Source: Streptomyces bluensis (GTDB lineage Bacteria > Actinomycetota > Actinomycetes > Streptomycetales > Streptomycetaceae). Taken from it: DNA of 64,000 nt. Location: the NCBI RefSeq assembly GCF_014650715.1, contig NZ_BMVM01000012.1, positions 62,001 through 126,000 on the forward strand. Direction: 5' to 3'. The number at the start of each line of letters is the position of its first letter. Within the stretch, counting starts at the first letter, position 1. Under the pieces are notes generated by a model. The model searched no databases and had not been told where the DNA came from. It saw only the letters and a list, made by a program, of their open reading frames with translations. Positions 38,801 through 44,775 of this stretch are shown here, piece after piece. Position numbers and translations under genes: made by a program.

Positions 38801-39464
38801 CGACCCGACCGGCCCCGCCGAGGAGCTGTGGAACGGGTATCTGCAGAGCAAGTGGGTCGCCGAGCAGGTCATCGGGATCGCGCGGGAGCGAGGGCTGCCG
38901 GTCTCGATGTACCGGGTGGACGTGGTCTGCGGCGACCAGTGGGCCGGTGCCTGCCAGACGAAGGACTTCGTCTGGCTGAGCCTGAAGGGCCTGCTCCAGG
39001 CGGGCGCGGTGCCGGACCGGCTCGCCGGGTCCTTCCACATGGTGCCGGTGGACTACGTCAGCGGGACGATCACCACTCTCGCGACGCGGGAGGAGGCCGC
39101 GGGCGGCACGTTCCACCTGTTCAACGCGCAGGACCAGGCCTTCGCCGACTTCGTCGGCCATCTGAGGTCGTACGGCTACGAGTTGCCGGTCCTGGACTGG
39201 GACAGCTGGCGGGAGCGGGTGCGGGCCGACCGCGACAACGCGCTGGTGCCGCTGCTCGACGCCTTCGAGGCCCTCATGGCGGGCGACGGCCGCGCGACCT
39301 ATCCGCCGCTGGACGTGTCGGAGACGGAGCGGGCGCTGGCCGGCACCGGCATCGAGTGCCCGGAGATCGGGCGCGAACTGTTCGAGAAGTACGTGGGGTT
39401 CTTCGAGCGCGCCGGTTACTTCCCGAAGGCCGGCGCCCACGCGGTGCCGACGGCCGACGCATGA
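32898..39464 (+). CDS. Modular type I PKS 3: module 4 (KS-AT-inactive DH-KR-ACP) with terminal thioester reductase
   Basis: 2188 aa. N-terminal docking helix (DEKKLADYLKWVTADLRKA). KS Cys204; AT GHSIGE (Gly684)/HAFH, malonyl. DH (955-1230) is decayed: HxxxG is HTRQA, the catalytic Asp is Glu1144, and the YGPAF block is missing. KR with GGTGALG, NDD and YAAAN (Tyr1568) looks active. ACP Ser1735. The last 370 residues are an SDR-type thioester reductase: GATGFLG at 1821 and Tyr1981/Lys1985 in GYLQSKW. It should release the pentaketide from the ACP as an aldehyde (or alcohol) with NAD(P)H, which explains the absence of a cis thioesterase and the presence of an aminotransferase. ATG 32898 was chosen because it starts the canonical docking helix; a GTG four codons earlier is possible. 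Confidence 0.95.
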   Translation: MADEKKLADYLKWVTADLRKARSRIAELESGRLEPVAIVGMACRYPGGVASADDLWRLVSEGRDAISEFPADRGWDLEGLYDADPDTPGTSYTREGGFLDGAADFDAAFFGISPREALSMDPQQRVLLETAWETFEQAGIDPTGLKTSGVGVFVGAVDQTYLGLEGPEEFEGYLMTGKLSSVVSGRVSYSLGFEGPAVTVDTACSSSLVALHLAAQSVRSGESALALAGGVTISGTPGGFVDFSRQRGLAADGRCKSFAAAADGTSWSEGVGLLLVERLSDAVRNGHRVLAVLRASAVNQDGASNGLTAPSGPSQERVIRQALAEARLDASDVDAVEAHGTGTRLGDPIEAQALLGTYGAAHPAERPLYLGSLKSNIGHAVAAAGVGGVIKMIQAIRHGVLPRTLHVDRPTPLVDWSDGAVELLTEERPWPHTGRPRRAAVSAFGVSGTNAHVIIEQAPEPTEAPADTTRPANASTATPSSGVAATAPATAPSTDAASDVGTAAPPVPLPAIPWTLSARTAVAVRAQAERLAEFVERHPEVPAEDVAHALATTRAGLEHRAVVVGADRAELLAALSAFTPDEVAPVLPRGATSTGKLGFLFTGQGAQRAAMGLELHAAFPAFTAAFDEVCAHLDPLLDRPLREVIASGDRLDETGYAQPALFAVEVALFRLFASWGVRPDLLAGHSIGELSAAHVAGVLTLADAAAVVAARGRLMQALPRGGAMVALQATADEVEPLLAGAGGRVGVAALNGPSSTVVSGDDDAVSAITSTVRSWGRATKRLVVSHAFHSPLMEPMLEEFGRVVRGVTLNAPEIPLVSTVTGRIATEADLRAPDYWIQQVRQPVRFVDAVRTLAERQVTTTLELGPAGVLTAMVDDCVSGAGAVTAVAALRSGPSEPMAAVAALGRLWSAGVPVDWPAFFAPAGPRRRVDLPSYAFQRKRYWLESGPAEASGRSGGAAGHPLVDAAVEIAGRDELVLTARLTARSAPWLAGHTRQAEVVLPVSALLDVVVRAADEVGCTVVDELTVRRPIVLPERSRVRVQLSVGAPDATGTRAFTVHTGADEDHPAWTVAASGTLSPVGREAPFELGAWPPAGAEALDAAEGERAAYPGVSAVWHRDGELFAEVALDEDTDVDGYGLHPALLEAALHGTLLAAGRAGVVTEVRGARLHAVGAGALRVRLTPGAEGGWAVRLADPSGRPVASIASAVARPVDAAEVAVARSRPLDSLFRVDWNPVVPEDRDRAAMAVLETGSGDLGFEDVRRFADVDAALDSPVPFDALLAPFVFAPGGDVAARAQEATRRALALVRSWPSNERSADTPLVVVTRGAVATGRGADRRAGVSDLVAAPVWGLLRSAQSEMPGRIVLVDLDDDPASAQALPSIVASGEPQVAVRGGTVLVPRVARLAPADDVPAPTPWRRDGTVLITGGTGALGALFARHLVREHGVSRLLLVSRSGPAAPGADELADELAELGAKVTITACDLADREALATLLATVPAEHPLTGVVHTAGVNDDGMIAALTPERLAAVLRPKVDAAWNLHELTRGHDLSAFVLFSSVAGLVGGPGQANYAAANTFLDALAEHRAAGGLPATSLAWGLWDAAGGMGGVLSEADLKRIARTGLLPVTEEHGPALLDAALRLGRPALVATPLDVAALRARPAQVPIVLAGLARTPARPSARGDAAGTRSLAQRLDGLPGDRQREVVAEFVRGEVALVLGHRDASAIGADRLFTELGFDSLISVELRNRLSAATGLRLSASVVFEHPTPAALTRHLCAELLTNTPEAAPATAAVDFAAEVRLDDDVRPADEISRVCVDPREILLTGATGFLGAFLLRDLMRSTRARVHCLVRGTDRADAERRLRANLEWYEVLDEVDPDRISVVVGDLSAPRLGLTEDEFDDLARFVDVVYHAGATVSWLRPYTELRRPNVDGTREVLRLAARHRTVPVHHVSTSGVFPAPAPGAEGVPAKATDPTGPAEELWNGYLQSKWVAEQVIGIARERGLPVSMYRVDVVCGDQWAGACQTKDFVWLSLKGLLQAGAVPDRLAGSFHMVPVDYVSGTITTLATREEAAGGTFHLFNAQDQAFADFVGHLRSYGYELPVLDWDSWRERVRADRDNALVPLLDAFEALMAGDGRATYPPLDVSETERALAGTGIECPEIGRELFEKYVGFFERAGYFPKAGAHAVPTADA

Positions 39465-39530
39465 GCCGCGCCCCTTCGCGTGGCTTCGGATTTCTACCCA
39501 GTGATGTGGACACAGTGAGGAGCGACAACC

Positions 39531-40877
39531 GTGGGGACAGCTGAACGGAACCGCGCGATCGTGCTGGGCGCGAGCATGGCCGGGCTGCTGGCGGCGCGTG
39601 TGCTGGCGGACGCGTACGACGAGGTCGTCGTGGTGGACCGGGACGAGCTGAAGGACGACGACCTGCCGCGCAAGGGCGTGCCGCAGGGCAACCACGTCCA
39701 CGCCCTGCTGGCGCGTGGCCGGCACATCATCGAGGAGCTGCTGCCCGGCATCACCGACGAGCTGATCTCCACCGGCGCGGTGACCGGTGACGTCACCGGG
39801 AACGTGCGCTGGGTCATGGAGGGGCAGCGGATGCCACGGCCCCACTCGGACATGCTGCTGCTGTCGATGAGCCGGCCGCACCTGGAGCAGCGGGTGCGGA
39901 CCCGGGTGCGGGCGTTGCCGAACGTGTCGTTCCTGCACCGGCACGACATCACCGGGCTGCTGACGTCGGACGACCGGCGGACCGTCGTCGGGGTGTCGGT
40001 GGTGCGGGACGGCCGGTCGCGGGAGCTGGCCGCGGATCTGGTGGTGGACGCCACCGGGCGACGCTCCCGCACCCCGGCGTGGCTGGCGGAGCTGGGCTTC
40101 CCGGAGGTGGAGGAGGACCAGCAGCGGATCGGGGTCGGGTACACCACGCAGTACTTCCGGCTGCCGCCCGAGCTGATGGGCGACGACATCTCCATCGACG
40201 TGGTGGCCTCGCCCGAGACCGGGCGCGGCGCGATCTGCGCCACCATCGAGGGCGGCCGCACGGTGGTGACGGCGTACGGCTTCCTCGGCGACTACCCGCC
40301 CCATGACTCGGAGGGGTTCCTCGCCTTCCTGAAGTCACTGTCGGGGACGGACATCTACGACACGGTGAAGGACCACGAGCCGCTGGGTGCCCCGGTGGCG
40401 TACCGCTTCCCGGCGAACCTGCGCCGCCGCTACGAGCTGATGCCCTCGTTCCCGGCCGGGCTGCTCGTCCTCGGCGACGCGGTGTGCAGCTTCAACCCGG
40501 TGTACGGGCAGGGCATGACGGTCGCCGCCCTCGGTGCCATGGTGCTCCGCGACCATGTGTCCCGGCCGGGCGCGCCGCGTGCCGAGGAGTACTTCGCCGA
40601 CCTCGCGGAGGGGGCGGTGGACGCGGTGTGGTCGATGACGACCGGCGCCGATCTCGCCTTCCCGGGCGTCGAGGGCGAGCGCACCGAGGAGTGGCGGGAG
40701 GAGCAGGCGTACGTGGGGCAGCTCCTGGAGGCGGCCACCCGCGACCACTCGCTGCTGACCGCGTACGCCCGCGTGGTCTTCCTGGTCGACCCGCCGGAGG
40801 CGCTCGTCGCCCCGGAGATCCAGTCGGCCGTCCGCGCGGCGTCCCTGAACGCCCCGCTGGTGGCCGAGCCGAACTGA
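39531..40877 (+). CDS. FAD-dependent monooxygenase (epoxidase/hydroxylase family)
   Basis: 448 aa. A GxSxxG variant of the FAD-binding motif lies at the N-terminus (VLGASMAGLLAARVLA), followed by VVVVDRDEL. The middle has DLVVDATGRRSR and the second FAD motif is LLVLGDAVCSFNPVYGQGM. This places it among group A flavin monooxygenases related to polyketide epoxidases and squalene-epoxidase-like enzymes. GAGGAG lies eight bases before the GTG start, and the gene follows PKS3 by 66 bp, so it is probably cotranscribed. In streptazone E biosynthesis a flavin epoxidase acts on the diene before an NTF2-like cyclase closes a second ring; the same pair is present here. Cytoplasmic, NAD(P)H-dependent; substrate inferred. 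Confidence 0.9.
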   Translation: MGTAERNRAIVLGASMAGLLAARVLADAYDEVVVVDRDELKDDDLPRKGVPQGNHVHALLARGRHIIEELLPGITDELISTGAVTGDVTGNVRWVMEGQRMPRPHSDMLLLSMSRPHLEQRVRTRVRALPNVSFLHRHDITGLLTSDDRRTVVGVSVVRDGRSRELAADLVVDATGRRSRTPAWLAELGFPEVEEDQQRIGVGYTTQYFRLPPELMGDDISIDVVASPETGRGAICATIEGGRTVVTAYGFLGDYPPHDSEGFLAFLKSLSGTDIYDTVKDHEPLGAPVAYRFPANLRRRYELMPSFPAGLLVLGDAVCSFNPVYGQGMTVAALGAMVLRDHVSRPGAPRAEEYFADLAEGAVDAVWSMTTGADLAFPGVEGERTEEWREEQAYVGQLLEAATRDHSLLTAYARVVFLVDPPEALVAPEIQSAVRAASLNAPLVAEPN

Positions 40878-40908
40878 CCCTCCCTCTCCGGACTTCCCAG
40901 ACTTCCCG

Positions 40909-40964
40909 GACAGCTTGTCTGTGACAGCTTCTCTGTGACGACTTCTCTCTGACGGCTTCTCTCT
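40909..40964. repeat. Four tandem copies of a 14-bp repeat before the NmrA-like gene
   Basis: GACAGCTTCTCTGT-like units follow head to tail at 40909-40922, 40923-40936, 40937-40950 and 40951-40964, differing by one to four bases. They fill most of the 100-bp gap between the FAD monooxygenase and the NmrA-like gene and end 13 bp before its ATG. Confidence 0.9.
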
Positions 40965-40977
40965 GATGGCAGGTGAC

Positions 40978-41814
40978 ATGAACGACACTCCCGTTCTGGT
41001 GCTCGGCGGTACGGGCAAGACGGGCCGCCGTGTGGCGCGGCAGCTCGCCGAGCGCGGGCGTATCGCCAGGGTGGCGACCCGCTCGGGCGCCCAGCGGTTC
41101 GACTGGTGGGACAAGGAGACGTGGGCGGCGGCCGTCGAGGGCGTCGAGACGGTCTACGTGGTGGACGAGCAGGGGCCCCACGCGGCGGAACTCCTCGCCG
41201 ATTTCGTTTCGTTCGCCACCCGGCGGGGTGTGGGGCGGCTGGTGTTCCTGTCCGCGCGGGTGCTGGAGCAGTGGGCGCACGACGAGGGCCGCTTCGCCGC
41301 CGAGCGTGCGGTGCGGGAGTCGGCCGCCGAGTGGACGATCCTGCGGCCCACGTGGTTCTCGCAGAACTTCAGCGAGGACCGGCTGCTGGCGCCGGACGTC
41401 GCCGCCGGCGAGGTGTTCCTGCCGGACGGTCAGGGCGTGGAGCCGTTCGTGGACGCCGAGGACATCGCGGCCGTCGCCGTGGCCGCGCTCACCGAGGAGG
41501 GGCACGCGGGCGAGCTGTACGTCCTGTCGGGGCCGCGGCTGATGACGTTCGCCGAGTGCGTCGACCTGATCGCCGAGGCGGCGGGCCGCAAGATCCGCCC
41601 GGTCGTGGTGGACCGCGAGACCTACGCCCGGCATCTCGTCTCACGGGGCTACTCGCGGGATTTCGCGGATTTCATGAACGAGCTCTTCGACACCATTCGT
41701 GACGGCCGGACGGCTTATCTCTCCGACGGTGTGCGGCGGGCTCTCGGCCGGGAGCCGCGTGACTTCCGCCTCTACGCGGCCGAGACGGATTGGGACGCGG
41801 TCTCGGCACGGTAA
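40978..41814 (+). CDS. NmrA-like NAD(P)-binding oxidoreductase
   Basis: 278 aa. The N-terminal Rossmann motif VLGGTGKTGRRVARQL, the lack of a Tyr-xxx-Lys pair in the usual SDR spacing, and the block WTILRPTWFSQNFSED are typical of NmrA/azoreductase-like atypical SDRs. Members reduce small substrates or only sense NAD(P). ATG 40978 has GCAGGTGA directly upstream; an ATG 12 bp earlier lacks a ribosome site. Lying between the FAD monooxygenase and the NTF2-like gene, it probably reduces or isomerises a ring intermediate. One of several oxidoreductases in the cluster; exact step unknown. Confidence 0.85.
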   Translation: MNDTPVLVLGGTGKTGRRVARQLAERGRIARVATRSGAQRFDWWDKETWAAAVEGVETVYVVDEQGPHAAELLADFVSFATRRGVGRLVFLSARVLEQWAHDEGRFAAERAVRESAAEWTILRPTWFSQNFSEDRLLAPDVAAGEVFLPDGQGVEPFVDAEDIAAVAVAALTEEGHAGELYVLSGPRLMTFAECVDLIAEAAGRKIRPVVVDRETYARHLVSRGYSRDFADFMNELFDTIRDGRTAYLSDGVRRALGREPRDFRLYAAETDWDAVSAR

Positions 41815-41854
41815 CAGCCGGCTCTCCACCACTGGTCAGGGGCGGTTACCGGGG
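41809..41854. promoter_or_regulatory. CGGTAAC / GTTACCGGGG motif pair before the NTF2-like gene
   Basis: CGGTAAC at 41809-41815 overlaps the NmrA stop, and its inverse GTTACCG starts at 41845. The latter continues as GTTACCGGGG, identical to 13011-13020 in the PKS1 promoter. It is a candidate second target of the cluster regulator, with the 175-bp gap as promoter for the NTF2-like gene. Confidence 0.45.
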
Positions 41855-41989
41855 TGTGGCCCGGTCGTTCCGGGCGGCCAGTAGCGTTCAACGGGTCGAA
41901 ATGCGCGGCGCGATGCCCAATCCGCCCGATGTCCATCTGTCAACTCTCGTCCGACTCCCTCGCGGGGGAGTGAATGGAGCGGCTCATCC

Positions 41990-42418
41990 ATGGCCAGCGG
42001 AAAGTACGACAAGTATTTGTCGAGCGACATCGAGACGCATCAGGAGATGTTCGGAGAGGCGTTCAACTCCGGTGACGCGGACGCCGTCAACTCGATGTAC
42101 ACCGAGGACGCCGTCGGCGTCTGGGACCCGGGTGTGCCGCTGACGGGCCAGGCCCGTCGGGACCGGGTCAAGGAGTTCATGTCCTACGGCCCGACCGTGG
42201 ACGCGAAGGTGCTCCAGACCCTCGTGACCGGTGACACGGCGATGCTGATCGTCGAGTGGTCGATGGAGACCAAGGACGCCGACGGCAAGCCGGAGCACCT
42301 GGAGGGTGTCGCGGTGGACGTCCTCCAGCGCGGCGAGGACGGCAACTGGCGCTACGTCGTCGACAACCCCTACGGCGCCAGCGGTCCCCGCACCGCGGAA
42401 GAGGCCGCCGGGGCGTAG
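41990..42418 (+). CDS. NTF2-like (SnoaL/ketosteroid-isomerase fold) protein, putative cyclase
   Basis: 142 aa, the normal size for a single cone-shaped NTF2 domain. The N-terminal helix pattern (MFGEAFNSGDADAVNSMYTED) and the following beta strands (VLQTLVTGDTAMLIVEWSM) match the DUF4440/SnoaL group. Such proteins catalyse isomerisation, epoxide opening or C-C bond formation; in streptazone E biosynthesis two NTF2-like proteins were proposed to couple epoxide opening to carbocycle formation. Its place two genes after an FAD monooxygenase fits that, but this is inference. GGAG lies about ten bases before the ATG. The upstream 175 bp hold candidate regulator sites; a strong terminator follows. 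Confidence 0.85.
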   Translation: MASGKYDKYLSSDIETHQEMFGEAFNSGDADAVNSMYTEDAVGVWDPGVPLTGQARRDRVKEFMSYGPTVDAKVLQTLVTGDTAMLIVEWSMETKDADGKPEHLEGVAVDVLQRGEDGNWRYVVDNPYGASGPRTAEEAAGA

Positions 42419-42420
42419 CC

Positions 42421-42461
42421 CCTGCGGGGCCCGGGCGCGAGAGGTATCCGGGCCCCGCAGG
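42421..42461. terminator. Bidirectional terminator, 14-bp perfect stem
   Basis: Arms at 42421-42434 and 42448-42461 (CCTGCGGGGCCCGG and its complement) with a 13-nt loop, placed between the converging NTF2-like and GlxA-type genes. It marks the end of the transcript that begins with PKS1. Confidence 0.85.
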
Positions 42462-42463
42462 GT

Positions 42464-43480
42464 TCAGCGGCGTCCGTCGAGGATGGCGCGGCGGGCCGGG
42501 GCCGCCCCGAAGGACTGGCGGTAGTCCGTGGGCGTCACCCCGACGTGCAGGGTGAAGTGGCGGCGCAGATTGGCCGCCGTGCCCAGGCCGCTGAACTCGC
42601 TGACCCGCTCGATCGGCAGGTCGGTGGTCTCCAGCAGGGTCTGCGCGTGCGCGAGGCGCCGGTTGAGCAGCCACTTGAGCGGGGTCATCCCGGTGGCGGC
42701 CTGGAGGCGCCGGAAGAAGGTCCGGGTACTCATCCCGGCCTGCTTGGCCATGCCGTCGACGGTGAGGGGCTGGTCGAGGTGGCGGGCGGCCCAGTCCATG
42801 ACGGGGGCGAGGCTGTCGTCGTCGGTGACCGGGACGGAGAGGTCCACGAACTGGCTCTGGCCGCCGGGCCGGTGACCGGAGACCACGAGCCGGCGGGCGA
42901 GCTGGTTGGCGACGTGGGCGCCGAGGTCATGGCGCACGATGTGCAGGCACAGGTCGAGTCCGGCCGTCATACCGGCACTGGTCAGCACCCGGCCCTCGTC
43001 CACGTAGAGGACCGAGTCGTCGACCTCCACCTCGGGGTAACGCTTGGCCAGGTCCGCCGTGTTCAGCCAGTGCGCGGCGGCCCGGCGGCCGTTCAGGAGA
43101 CCGGCCTCCGCGAGTGCGAACGCCCCGGTGCACAGGGACACCATGCGGGCACCGGCGTCGTAGGCGCGGCGCAGCGCGTCGACGAACTCGGCCGGGAGGG
43201 ACTCCCCCCGGTTGACGACGGCGTCCGGCACCGAGGGCACGATCACGGTGTCGGCGGTGACGAGGTCCTCGACGCCGTGGGTGGTGCGGACGGAGAACCC
43301 CCGTGCCGGGCCGGCGGCGGAGGGCGGGGTCACCGAGCACACCCGCAGGTCGTACCAGGGGTCGGCGAGGTCCGGCTGGGGATCACCGAAGACCGCGTAG
43401 GCGATGGCCGTCTCGTAGACCTCGCACACCTGCATGTCCGTGTCGTTGACCAGAGCTATGGCGACAGACCCAGGATTCAT
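42464..43480 (-). CDS. GlxA-type AraC-family transcriptional regulator
   Basis: 338 aa. The N-terminal DJ-1/PfpI-like domain (1-190) includes MVSLCTGAFALAEAGLLNGR and AAAHWLNTADL; the C-terminal AraC HTH (about 235-330) includes MSTRTFFRRLQAATGMTPL and RVSEFSGLGTAANLRRHF. This is the GlxA class of transcription activators. It is divergent from the imine-reductase-like gene, with 153 bp of shared promoter, an arrangement that usually means it controls its neighbour. It may respond to a small molecule through the DJ-1 domain. Confidence 0.92.
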   Translation of the reverse strand: MNPGSVAIALVNDTDMQVCEVYETAIAYAVFGDPQPDLADPWYDLRVCSVTPPSAAGPARGFSVRTTHGVEDLVTADTVIVPSVPDAVVNRGESLPAEFVDALRRAYDAGARMVSLCTGAFALAEAGLLNGRRAAAHWLNTADLAKRYPEVEVDDSVLYVDEGRVLTSAGMTAGLDLCLHIVRHDLGAHVANQLARRLVVSGHRPGGQSQFVDLSVPVTDDDSLAPVMDWAARHLDQPLTVDGMAKQAGMSTRTFFRRLQAATGMTPLKWLLNRRLAHAQTLLETTDLPIERVSEFSGLGTAANLRRHFTLHVGVTPTDYRQSFGAAPARRAILDGRR

Positions 43481-43633
43481 ACCGCCAAGCCTACGGCAGG
43501 AATTTTGCGAAGGTCGGCACTTCTGCCACTGTCCGTCGTCCGCAGCGCGGTGCGAGGGTTGCGGGCAGCGGGTTGGCCATCGCCGAGATGCAAACCATGC
43601 AAACCACAGTGTGAATTGGAACGGGAGTACGCC

Positions 43634-44527
43634 ATGTCGAACACCAACGCAGCCCACGCTCCGGTGTCGGTCATCGGCCTGGGTCTGATGGGCCAGGCAC
43701 TAGCCGCTGCTTTCCTCAAGGCGGGGCACCCCACCACCGTGTGGAACCGCACGACCGCCAAGGCCGACCAGCTCGTCGCCGAGGGCGCCACCCGCGCCGG
43801 TTCGGTCGCGGACGCGGTCGCGGCGAGCCCGCTGGTCATCGTCTGCGTCACGGACTACACCGCCGTGCGCGAGCTGCTCGACCCGCTGGCCGGTGCGCTC
43901 AAGGGCAAGGTCGTGGTGAACCTGACGACCGGCACCTCGACGCAGGCCCGCGAGACCGCCGAGTGGGCGGCGGGCGCGGAGACCACCTACCTCGACGGCG
44001 CCATCATGGCGATCCCGCCGGACATCGCCACCGACGCCGCCGTCCTGCTCTACAGCGGCCCGAAGGCGGCCTTCGAGGAGCACGAGGCGACGCTGCGCGC
44101 GCTGGGCGCCGCGGGCACCACGTACCTGGACACCGACCACGGGCTGTCCGCGCTCTACGACATGTCGCTGCTGGGCATCATGTGGGGCATACTCAACGGC
44201 TTCCTCCAGGGCGCCGCCCTGCTGGGCACCGCCAAGGTGAAGGCCACCACCTTCGCCCCGCTGGCCAACACGATGATCAACGTGGTCACCGAGTACGTGA
44301 CCGCGTACGCCCCGCAGATCGACGAGGGCAAGTACCCGGCCGGTGACGCCACCATGACGGTCCACCAGGACGCGATGGAGCACCTCGCCGAGGAGAGCGA
44401 GACCCTCGGCATCAACGCCGAAATGCCCCGCTTCTTCAAGGCGCTCGCCGACCGCGCGGTGGCCGACGGCCACGCCGACAGCGGCTACGCGGCTCTCATC
44501 GAGCAGTTCCGCAAGCCCTCCGCCTGA
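43634..44527 (+). CDS. Imine-reductase-like NAD(P)-dependent oxidoreductase
   Basis: 297 aa. N-terminal Rossmann domain with VIGLGLMGQALAAAFLKAGH and the NADP-type VWNRTTAKADQL, then an inter-domain helix and a helical C-terminal domain with LYDMSLLGIMWGILNGF. This is the hydroxyisobutyrate-dehydrogenase/IRED superfamily; length and motifs fit IREDs, which reduce cyclic imines to amines and form domain-swapped dimers. GGGAG sits six bases before the ATG, and a classical terminator follows. In a cluster expected to make a cyclic imine, reduction of the C=N bond is an obvious role, but similar GlxA/oxidoreductase pairs also occur outside clusters, so the link is inferred. Confidence 0.85.
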   Translation: MSNTNAAHAPVSVIGLGLMGQALAAAFLKAGHPTTVWNRTTAKADQLVAEGATRAGSVADAVAASPLVIVCVTDYTAVRELLDPLAGALKGKVVVNLTTGTSTQARETAEWAAGAETTYLDGAIMAIPPDIATDAAVLLYSGPKAAFEEHEATLRALGAAGTTYLDTDHGLSALYDMSLLGIMWGILNGFLQGAALLGTAKVKATTFAPLANTMINVVTEYVTAYAPQIDEGKYPAGDATMTVHQDAMEHLAEESETLGINAEMPRFFKALADRAVADGHADSGYAALIEQFRKPSA

Positions 44528-44544
44528 CGCACGCGTTCCACCCG

Positions 44545-44588
44545 GCCTCCGGGGTACGGCCCACCAGCCGTACCCCGGAGGCTTTTTT
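44545..44588 (+). terminator. Intrinsic terminator after the imine-reductase-like gene
   Basis: A perfect 15-bp stem (44545-44559 with 44568-44582), an 8-nt loop and six Ts directly after (44583-44588), 17 bp beyond the stop codon. It makes the gene a single transcription unit. Confidence 0.95.
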
Positions 44589-44775
44589 GCATTCCACCTG
44601 CACGCAATTCTCGCATTTCAATCCCCGGCCACCCCCTGTCGCCCTCTAAACGGAATTACCCGCGGAAGACCGAAAATCGCTGCTGCTCGACTACGTTTGG
44701 CAGCGTTTTCCGGACACAGTCCGAAGATCCGGGGGAGTGCCCGGCATTCATGCCGGCGACACATCGAGGAGAAAT

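Noticed and set aside
32898..39464. Terminal domain of PKS3 as a thioesterase
   Set aside because: There is no GxSxG serine motif; the domain has GATGFLG and Tyr-xxx-Lys of an SDR-type thioester reductase.
13128..39464. Enoylreductase domains in the PKS modules
   Set aside because: Every segment between DH and KR lacks the ER nucleotide-binding motif and is too short to hold one.
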